Of a stretch of DNA of 64,000 bases, positions 58,352-64,000 are shown in pieces. The stretch lies in NCBI GenBank assembly GCA_964388455.1, contig CAYMAN010000003.1, positions 1 through 64,000 on the forward strand. Direction: 5' to 3'. Under the pieces are notes generated by a model. The model searched no databases and had not been told where the DNA came from. It saw nothing but the letters and a program-made list of their open reading frames with translations. Positions within the stretch are counted from its first letter, which is position 1. Every line of letters begins with the position of its first letter. The position numbers and the translations under genes are program-made. The stretch is from JBBRWO01 sp964388455 (GTDB taxonomy: Bacteria; Actinomycetota; Coriobacteriia; Anaerosomatales; JAAXUF01).

Positions 58352-59007
58352 GCACGTCGACGACGACTACGGCGCCGACCACCGCACTTCGTACGGTGAT
58401 TCCGGGTGATTCGCCGCGTCGGGTGCGTCGCGATCTGCGTTTCGTGCGCTGGTACGCCCACACCATCCGCCATGTCATTAGGCGGTATCTGGGCGATGAT
58501 GTTTCCGGTCAGGACGCTCTGCGACCCGCGGATCTGCTCACGCGCGTCGAGACGGAGGTCGCAGCCGAATGCCGCCGAATGCGCATCATGTCTCGCGCCA
58601 TCATCGTGGTGGTCTTCATGCCGCTGCTCCTGGCGGTATTCCTGTGGTCAGGTCTCTACTGGCTGCCGGTCACAATCCCATGGTTCCCGTTCGAGCGAGG
58701 GGTCTACGGACTGCCGCTGTTCTCGCTTTTTGAGTGGCTGGCGTTCCTCATGCTTGCGGCCTTCCTGGCGGGTTCACTTGCAGTGATTGCCGAGGGTTTC
58801 GAATCCACGCGTCGAGTGTCGACAGACTACCGACGTCTCAGCGAGGCGTCAGCCGAGGCACGAACCGCTATCGCCACAGAGGCGCGTTCTGGCGCGTACC
58901 CTCGAAGCGCCTACCTACTGGCCCGCGCGAAGCCGTTCGCGGACTATGCCGCGGAACTGTCGCAAGACGCTGCCGGCGTACGACCCGGCCCCGAGGTGTC
59001 AACGTGA
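58348..59007 (+). CDS. Two-TM membrane protein in ligA operon
   Basis: Unrecognised, 219 residues. Seen: a basic hydrophilic N-terminal half (about 1-80, helical, RRVRRDLRFVRWYAH), two hydrophobic segments at about 83-105 (IIVVVFMPLLLAVFLW) and 125-150 (LFEWLAFLMLAAFLAGSLAV), then a charged helical C-terminal tail. The ATG overlaps the ligA stop. Position between ligA and two CPBP proteases suggests a shared, unknown membrane function. Confidence 0.8.
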   Translation: MSTSTTTTAPTTALRTVIPGDSPRRVRRDLRFVRWYAHTIRHVIRRYLGDDVSGQDALRPADLLTRVETEVAAECRRMRIMSRAIIVVVFMPLLLAVFLWSGLYWLPVTIPWFPFERGVYGLPLFSLFEWLAFLMLAAFLAGSLAVIAEGFESTRRVSTDYRRLSEASAEARTAIATEARSGAYPRSAYLLARAKPFADYAAELSQDAAGVRPGPEVST

Positions 59008-59774
59008 CAGTGCCCGAGACCGCGGCTGTGACACACGGTGGCAAGGAAGGGACGTTCACGTTCATCCCGTCCCCCTGGAGTCCTGGCGGAGCTTTGTGGC
59101 TGTTGGCACTCGTCTTTGGCGTCAGCGCGCTTGGATCGTTGACGGCGAGGTCCATCATCGCGCAGCACTTCTCGGACACGGCCTCAAGCCTCTTGGTCGG
59201 CGGCACGTTGGTGGTGGGTTACCTCATCGAGCTGGCGGTCGTGCTGCTGGTGTCACGTTCGCAGGGTGTTGGGTTCTCGGCGGCGGTCGGATTGACTCGG
59301 CCGGAGCGGGGGAGTACCCGGACATGGGTGATTCTCGCCGTCTTGGGCGCGCTTGCGGCTCGCGGGTTCGCATCGGCGTACGCCGGCCTGATGCGACTCC
59401 TGCCGATCGAGCTTCCGGGCGCCGACGCCAACCCGCTCTCGTTGTTTCCCGGCGGCGGGATCTCCATCGTGATCCTCGTCCTCGTGGTCGTGGTGATCGC
59501 CCCCTTCGCCGAGGAGGTCGTGTTTCGCGGTGTGCTTCTGCCAGCCTTCGGGGTGCGATGGGGTGCGATCGCCGGCGTGGCCGCTTCCTCGGCATTGTTC
59601 GCGGGACTTCATTTCAGCGCGTACGTGTTCATTCCGATAGCCGTGGCGGCGCTCGTGTTCGCGGGGCTGGTCGCGCGGTTTCGATCGCTGTGGCCCGCCT
59701 ACGTTGCGCACGCGACGTTCAACGGCATCGCGGTCGTCTTCTTGTTCGTGCTCGAGGCTCGGGGTCTTGTATGA
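59004..59774 (+). CDS. CPBP-family intramembrane protease
   Basis: CAAX-protease/bacteriocin-processing (Abi) family, 256 residues with about seven hydrophobic segments. Seen: the family signature EEVVFRGVLLP at about 171-181, FAGLHFS and AHATFNG with the two conserved His. Such proteins act as membrane glutamic proteases in maturation or immunity. The GTG overlaps the preceding stop (GTGA), and its own stop overlaps the next gene. Substrate unknown. Confidence 0.9.
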   Translation: MTVPETAAVTHGGKEGTFTFIPSPWSPGGALWLLALVFGVSALGSLTARSIIAQHFSDTASSLLVGGTLVVGYLIELAVVLLVSRSQGVGFSAAVGLTRPERGSTRTWVILAVLGALAARGFASAYAGLMRLLPIELPGADANPLSLFPGGGISIVILVLVVVVIAPFAEEVVFRGVLLPAFGVRWGAIAGVAASSALFAGLHFSAYVFIPIAVAALVFAGLVARFRSLWPAYVAHATFNGIAVVFLFVLEARGLV

Positions 59775-60850
59775 GCGGGCCTTCGCCCTACGCACTCTAT
59801 CCGGAGCGATGCGATCAGTGCGGTCGGTGCTTGAGGGCCTGCCCTGAGGGCGGCCTCAAGGTTGGCGCCGCCTACATAGCGATCGATCGTGCCGCGTGCA
59901 CCGCGTGCGACGCCTGCGTCCAGGCGTGCGACCGTGAGGCAATCGTCCCGCGAGTGGCGCCGTCACGTGCCACCGCACAGCCGCTCTCGGTTGCGGGAGT
60001 CGCGAAGGTCGACGTCGGATCGCGAGCCGAGGCAAAGACATTGCTCAAGGTCGCCAAGGCTGCCGAGAAGGCTGCGGGCAAGGGCGCCGCGACCGCGACG
60101 GTATCGTCGGCTGACAAGCTGGGATCGGGCGGGATCGTCTCGTGGACCGCGATCGATGTCATGGCGGTACTCGTCATCATGGCGGTCGCTCTACTTGCCA
60201 AGAACGCGATTCTGGGGCTCGAGGCTGTCGAGCTCATGCCGGCCGCCGCTCGGTCGATCACGCGCGCCCTGGTGCTGGCTGCCTACTACGGAGCGCAGAT
60301 TGCCGGGATGAGTTTCATAGCTCGCAGACATGGCAGCGGTCTGTTCGAAGCGTTCGCCTTGCGGGGAGAGGGCGCGGTGCGGTCGGGCGACGGACGCTCG
60401 ATCGCTGGCTCGGCGGGCTGGGTCCTGCTTCTGTTTCTGGGCACGGAGCTGATCTCGATCGGGTACGGGCTCGCCATGCAGGCGTGGGGCTGGGAACAAC
60501 CTGCGCGGTTGTCGAGCGATGTGAGCGCGGTCTTCGGTAGTGGAGGCATGGGGCTCGTGCTGTCCGCCGTGCTGGTGGCGATAGCTGCGCCGATGGTCGA
60601 GGAGATGGCGTTTCGCGGAATCGTTTTGCCGGTGTGGTCACGTTCCCTCGGTGAGTGGGGCGGGATCATCGCCTCGGCCGGGCTGTATGCGGCGTTCCAC
60701 TTCAGCCTGTGGATGTTCCTGCCTACCTTTGTGCTGGGTATCGCACTGGGGTGGCTCGTCCGCTCGCGGGGTGGACTGGTCCCGGCAATCGCGCTGCACG
60801 TGCTGTACAACGCAGCGGCGGTCGCAGCGGCATTCGCTGTCGCCGGGTAG
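59771..60850 (+). CDS. 2x4Fe-4S ferredoxin domain fused to CPBP intramembrane protease
   Basis: 359 residues. Seen: N-terminal bacterial ferredoxin with C14-C17-C20-C24P and C43-C46-C49-C53 (CxxCxxCxxxC twice); an Ala/Lys-rich linker about 65-120; about eight hydrophobic segments and a CPBP core with E277-E278-M-A-F-R282, FH310 and LH343VLYN. The combination of an iron-sulfur electron-carrier head with a membrane protease is unusual; redox-controlled proteolysis is one possible meaning. The ATG overlaps the upstream CPBP stop. Last gene of the ligA-linked chain. Confidence 0.88.
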   Translation: MSGPSPYALYPERCDQCGRCLRACPEGGLKVGAAYIAIDRAACTACDACVQACDREAIVPRVAPSRATAQPLSVAGVAKVDVGSRAEAKTLLKVAKAAEKAAGKGAATATVSSADKLGSGGIVSWTAIDVMAVLVIMAVALLAKNAILGLEAVELMPAAARSITRALVLAAYYGAQIAGMSFIARRHGSGLFEAFALRGEGAVRSGDGRSIAGSAGWVLLLFLGTELISIGYGLAMQAWGWEQPARLSSDVSAVFGSGGMGLVLSAVLVAIAAPMVEEMAFRGIVLPVWSRSLGEWGGIIASAGLYAAFHFSLWMFLPTFVLGIALGWLVRSRGGLVPAIALHVLYNAAAVAAAFAVAG

Positions 60851-61003
60851 AAACCGGGGCGTCCGATGTCTGCGGGCTGACGCCCGCGCGCCCTTTCCTC
60901 GGGTATGATGTGCCGTGCGCGTCTCGCGCACCCGTTCAGCTCCCGATCACGCACGCGCCAGGCACTACATCGCATCGGCGCGACCGCACGAAAGGACGTC
61001 AGC

Positions 61004-61306
61004 ATGTCCCTCTCCGAGAGTGAGGTCCGCCACGTCGCCATGCTCGCGCGACTGGCACTGACCGACGAGGAGGTCGTTGCGATGCAGGGCGACCTCAACT
61101 CGATCCTCGGCCACATCGACACTATCGCGCAGCTCGATCTCGAGAGCGTGGCCCCCACGGCGCATGCGATTCCTGTGGTCAACGTCACACGACCCGACGT
61201 CGTGGTGCCCGGCCTGTCACGCGAGGCCGCGCTGATGAACGCTCCCGCTGCCGAAGATGGCGCTTTCCTGATTCCGCAGATCACGGGCGGCGGTGATGAG
61301 GCGTGA
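61004..61306 (+). CDS. gatC: Asp-tRNA(Asn)/Glu-tRNA(Gln) amidotransferase subunit C
   Basis: Small GatCAB stabilising subunit, 100 residues. Seen: EVRHVAMLARLALTDEE, the typical first helices, LGHIDTIAQLDLESVAPTAHA and a C-terminal belt ending GAFLIPQITGGG. ATG at 61004 with AAAGGA upstream; a TATGAT hexamer lies near 60903-60908. The stop overlaps gatA by 4 nt. gatB is not in this window after gatA. Confidence 0.96.
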   Translation: MSLSESEVRHVAMLARLALTDEEVVAMQGDLNSILGHIDTIAQLDLESVAPTAHAIPVVNVTRPDVVVPGLSREAALMNAPAAEDGAFLIPQITGGGDEA

Positions 61307-62793
61307 GCGACCTGAACCTCTCGGCGTGGAGTGCCACGCAGATTCGCGATGCGATCGCCAAGGGTGAATTCTCGGCGCGTGAGGCCGCACAGAGTGCGCT
61401 GTCGCGCATCGACGCGTTCGACGGCGACGTCCACGCGTTTAACCAGGTGACACCCGAGCTCGCACTGGCCGCCGCGGATCGCATCGACGCGATGGCTGCT
61501 GCCGGCGCGACTCTGCCGCCGCTCGCCGGGGTTCCGGCTGCGTTCAAGGACAACATGAACCTCATAGGCACGCGCACCACGTGCTCGAGCAAGATCCTCG
61601 CGAACTACGAGAGCCCGTACGACTGCACCGCGGTCGCGCGACTGATTGAAGCCGGCGTCGTGCCGCTGGGCAAGTGCAACATGGACCAGTTCGCGTTCGG
61701 TTCCTCGGGCGAGACCAGCTACACCGGTCCGGCCAAGAACCCGTGGGACTTGGGTCGCGTGCCGGGCGGATCAAGTTCCGGTAGCGCGGCGTCAGTTTCG
61801 GCGGGTATGGCGACCGTATCGCTGGGAAGTGACACTGGCGGATCGATTCGTCAGCCGGGTGCGCTCACCGGCACCGTCGCGCTCAAGCCTACGTACGGTC
61901 GCGTCAGCCGCTACGGCTGCGTCGCATTCGCTTCGAGCCTCGACCAGATCGGGCCGTTCTCGCGCACCGTCGAGGACTCGGCGCTGGTGCTCGAGGCCAT
62001 CTGCGGCAAGGACTCGATGGACGCCACCAGTGTCGAGCGCGACGACGAGCAGTTCGCCGCCGCCACACGCGAGGCGGACGTGAAGGGTATGCGCATCGCG
62101 ATCGTGCGCGACCTTCTTGACATGGAGGGTGTCACGCCCGAGGTCAAGCAGAGCGTGCTCGACGCCGCCGCCCGCTACGAGGCCATGGGCGCCATCGTGG
62201 GCGAGGTCGATCTGCCAACCAGCCAGCACGGTCTCTCGGCGTACTACATCATCGGCCCGGCGGAGGCGTCATCGAACCTCGCGCGCTTCGACGGCATCCG
62301 ATACGGCCATCGCGTGGACGGCGCAACCGACGTCCTCGACCTCTACATGCGGTCCCGCTCCGAAGGCTTCGGTCCCGAGGCGAAGCGTCGCATCATGCTG
62401 GGGACCTACGCGCTGTCGGCCGGCTACTACGACGCCTACTACGGCAAGGCGCAAAAGGCCCGCACGCTCATCGCGAGCGAGTTCTCCGCAGCGTTCGCCG
62501 ACTACGACGTGCTGCTGACGCCCACGAGCCCGCAGGTCGCTTGGAAGTTCGGCGAGAAGAGCGACCCGCTGACGATGTATCTGGCCGACATCTTCACGAT
62601 TCCGGTGAACCTGGCCGGCAACTGCGGCATCAGCATCCCGTGCGGTATCACCGCCGCCGAGGACGGGACGCCTCTGCCGATCGGTCTGCAGCTCATCGGC
62701 GATCACTTCGCGGAGGCCAAGCTGTTCCGCGCGGCCGCGGCGCTCGAGCGCGATCTGGATTTGGACATGCGTTCACCGATGGTCCGCGACTAG
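61303..62793 (+). CDS. gatA: Asp-tRNA(Asn)/Glu-tRNA(Gln) amidotransferase subunit A
   Basis: Amidase-signature glutaminase producing ammonia for tRNA-dependent Gln/Asn formation; 496 residues. Seen: PAAFKDNMNLIG with the catalytic Lys at about 74-85, GGSSSGSAASVSAGMATVSLGSDTGGSIRQPG in the Ser-Ser-Lys triad region (split around residues 155-185), and SRYGCVAFASSLDQIG. GTG start overlaps gatC. Ends 5 nt before the convergent UbiB-family gene, so gatB must be elsewhere. Confidence 0.97.
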   Translation: MSDLNLSAWSATQIRDAIAKGEFSAREAAQSALSRIDAFDGDVHAFNQVTPELALAAADRIDAMAAAGATLPPLAGVPAAFKDNMNLIGTRTTCSSKILANYESPYDCTAVARLIEAGVVPLGKCNMDQFAFGSSGETSYTGPAKNPWDLGRVPGGSSSGSAASVSAGMATVSLGSDTGGSIRQPGALTGTVALKPTYGRVSRYGCVAFASSLDQIGPFSRTVEDSALVLEAICGKDSMDATSVERDDEQFAAATREADVKGMRIAIVRDLLDMEGVTPEVKQSVLDAAARYEAMGAIVGEVDLPTSQHGLSAYYIIGPAEASSNLARFDGIRYGHRVDGATDVLDLYMRSRSEGFGPEAKRRIMLGTYALSAGYYDAYYGKAQKARTLIASEFSAAFADYDVLLTPTSPQVAWKFGEKSDPLTMYLADIFTIPVNLAGNCGISIPCGITAAEDGTPLPIGLQLIGDHFAEAKLFRAAAALERDLDLDMRSPMVRD

Positions 62794-62798
62794 GGCAT

Positions 62799-64000
62799 CT
62801 ACCGGTGGCGGTAGTGGGACGTGATCGCCGAGATGAAGAACCAGCTGCCCACGCCCAAGGCGGCCGCCAGAGCCATACGGGCGGCCCACACGAACCAGGT
62901 GGGCAGCGGAGTGTTGGACAGGAGAAGCGACAGCCCGATCACGAACGCCGAGACCACGAGGGCGAACGAGAGCCGGTTCGCGACCTCTTCGAATCGACGC
63001 ATGATCGGATCCATCCCTGTTGGGTGAATCGCCATGCGGAATTCGCCGCTGCCTGCGATGCGCAGGATCCGAACGATGGAGTCGGGCACGTCGGCGAACG
63101 CGCGTACCGATCGACGCATGCGGTGGGTGAACGATCGTAACAGCGCCGTCGGCGACAGTCGTTCATTCGTGATGCTCCGAGTGAATGGCGCGGTCACCGC
63201 AACGAAGTCGAAGTCAGGATCGAGCAGCCGACCCAGGCCCTCGAGCACGACGAGCGTGGTGAGCAACAGAGCCAGCTCCGCGTTCATCAGCAGGTTGTGC
63301 TGACGGATAAGGCTCATGATCTCAGTGATGAGCTCTCCGATGCGTACCTGGCCCAACGTCCTGTTGTAGTACTTGGTGATCAGCCGGGAGATCTCGCGCT
63401 CCAACAGCCCAACGTCTATCTCGCCCGGACTGTCGACCGCCAACACGAGGGTATCGACCGCGAGGCCCGGATCGTCATCGACGATGGCCGTGAACAGGTC
63501 AGCGAGCTGGTCTCTTCCGAGCTGGGATACGGTGCCAACACGCCCGAAGTCGGTGAAGCCGACGGCGCCGTCCGACATTGCGAAGAGATTGCCGGGGTGT
63601 GGATCCGCATGATAGAAGCCGAGCGAAAAGATCTGCTCCAGATAGCAGAATACGCCCCTTCGGGCGAGCTCGGCTCGGTCCATCCCCGCCGCATCGATTA
63701 GGTCAGGTCGGTTGATCGGGATGCCATCAAGCCGCTCGAGGGTGAGGACTCGTTTGGTGGTGAACTCCCAGTGCACAGACGGAAACTTGACGGTTTCGTC
63801 GCTCTCGAATGCGATGCGGAGGCGCTCAGCATTCGAGGCTTCCGCGACGTAGTCGAGCTCGCCCCGAACTGCACTTGCGAACTCTTCGGCGATGGCGACG
63901 ACGTCGTAGCGTTCGCCGAACTCTGAGTGCTGCGCCACGAAGCGTGCTTGTGTGATGAGGATGTCGAGGTCGGTGTCGATAGCCTCCTCGGCGAGGGGGC
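62799..64000 (-). CDS. ABC1/UbiB-family kinase-like protein (N-terminus beyond window)
   Basis: Atypical kinase fold; members support quinone or lipid metabolism at membranes. 400 codons are in view, open through the edge at 64000, so the N-terminal part is missing. Seen: EFASAVRGELDYVAEASNAERL, the family's ExD motif, VLTLERLDGIP, GFYHADPHPGNLFA catalytic loop, FTDFGRVG in place of DFG, and two C-terminal hydrophobic segments (FALVVSAFVIGLSLLL; WAARMALAAALGVGSWFF). Convergent with gatA. A start at 63938 would truncate the conserved kinase N-lobe. Confidence 0.92.
   Translation of the reverse strand, partial: PLAEEAIDTDLDILITQARFVAQHSEFGERYDVVAIAEEFASAVRGELDYVAEASNAERLRIAFESDETVKFPSVHWEFTTKRVLTLERLDGIPINRPDLIDAAGMDRAELARRGVFCYLEQIFSLGFYHADPHPGNLFAMSDGAVGFTDFGRVGTVSQLGRDQLADLFTAIVDDDPGLAVDTLVLAVDSPGEIDVGLLEREISRLITKYYNRTLGQVRIGELITEIMSLIRQHNLLMNAELALLLTTLVVLEGLGRLLDPDFDFVAVTAPFTRSITNERLSPTALLRSFTHRMRRSVRAFADVPDSIVRILRIAGSGEFRMAIHPTGMDPIMRRFEEVANRLSFALVVSAFVIGLSLLLSNTPLPTWFVWAARMALAAALGVGSWFFISAITSHYRHR

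Noticed and set aside
58787..59770. In-frame extension upstream of the ferredoxin-CPBP gene
   Set aside because: It overlaps two real membrane-protein genes in another frame and reads as Arg-rich nonsense; the ATGA start at 59771 is clear.
1..64000. CRISPR arrays, tRNA or rRNA genes
   Set aside because: No regularly spaced repeats, tRNA-like cloverleaf with CCA end or rRNA-like conserved blocks were seen on reading.

Overview
The window is high-GC, densely coded bacterial chromosome with GTG/TTG starts, strong AGGAGG-type ribosome sites and many ATGA/GTGA stop-start overlaps. The gene content suggests an anaerobic actinobacterium, most likely of the Coriobacteriia (Anaerosomatales/OPB41-like). 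Pointers are a DUF2469 protein, a CBS-less GuaB3-type IMP dehydrogenase next to guaA, CWB2 wall-binding repeats, a tungsten-type aldehyde:ferredoxin oxidoreductase, MetH without its reactivation domain beside MetV and MetF, archaeal-type ApgM, and a multiheme cytochrome c. The taxonomic placement is inference; no 16S or marker search was possible. No rRNA, tRNA or CRISPR array was seen.

Layout. 1-5219: end of groES (with an apparent frameshift), groEL, a zinc-ribbon membrane protein, a GT28-type glycolipid glycosyltransferase (minus) and ychF. 5220-9034: an accessory island between two 22-bp copies of the ychF 3' end; it carries a gene-poor stretch, a GGCT-like/HEPN-like protein and a secreted CWB2 wall protein. 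9053-18566: an EamA transporter, guaB3-guaA, small membrane and charged proteins, chorismate mutase-aroF, a small Cys-rich protein and a large secreted multiheme cytochrome. 18637-23248: pcrA, a CBS-DRTGG Mn-dependent pyrophosphatase and a PAP2 phosphatase. 23266-29472: a PhoR/PhoP-like two-component pair divergent from pstSCAB. 29842-32345: GNAT acetyltransferase, nhaA and a methyltransferase. 32396-38261: thrC with a coupled small gene, a NapH-like ferredoxin protein with its TetR regulator, apgM, an Fe-S flavoprotein and a PadR regulator. 38467-43548: an asymmetric heterodimeric ABC exporter, a SHOCT protein and a second EamA transporter. 43639-48304: NUDIX and the metH-metV-metF methyl-transfer cluster. 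48427-51665: an AOR cluster with its own MoaD-like and ThiF-like proteins. 51822-54637: lpd, ridA and lipA. 54634-64000: a ferritin-like/GGDEF diguanylate cyclase, DUF2469, ligA followed by a coupled run of membrane proteins including two CPBP proteases (one fused to a ferredoxin), gatC-gatA, and a UbiB-family kinase cut by the window edge.

The most unusual items are the island at the 3' end of ychF with its GGCT/HEPN protein, the diguanylate cyclase with a complete ferritin-like diiron ligand set, the ferredoxin-CPBP protease fusion in the ligA operon, and the cell-surface cytochrome with CX3CH and CX4CH motifs. Genes work together in recognisable units: phosphate sensing and uptake (TCS plus pst), one-carbon transfer (metH/V/F), AOR with a dedicated pterin-sulfur carrier pair, and lipoyl metabolism (lpd, lipA).
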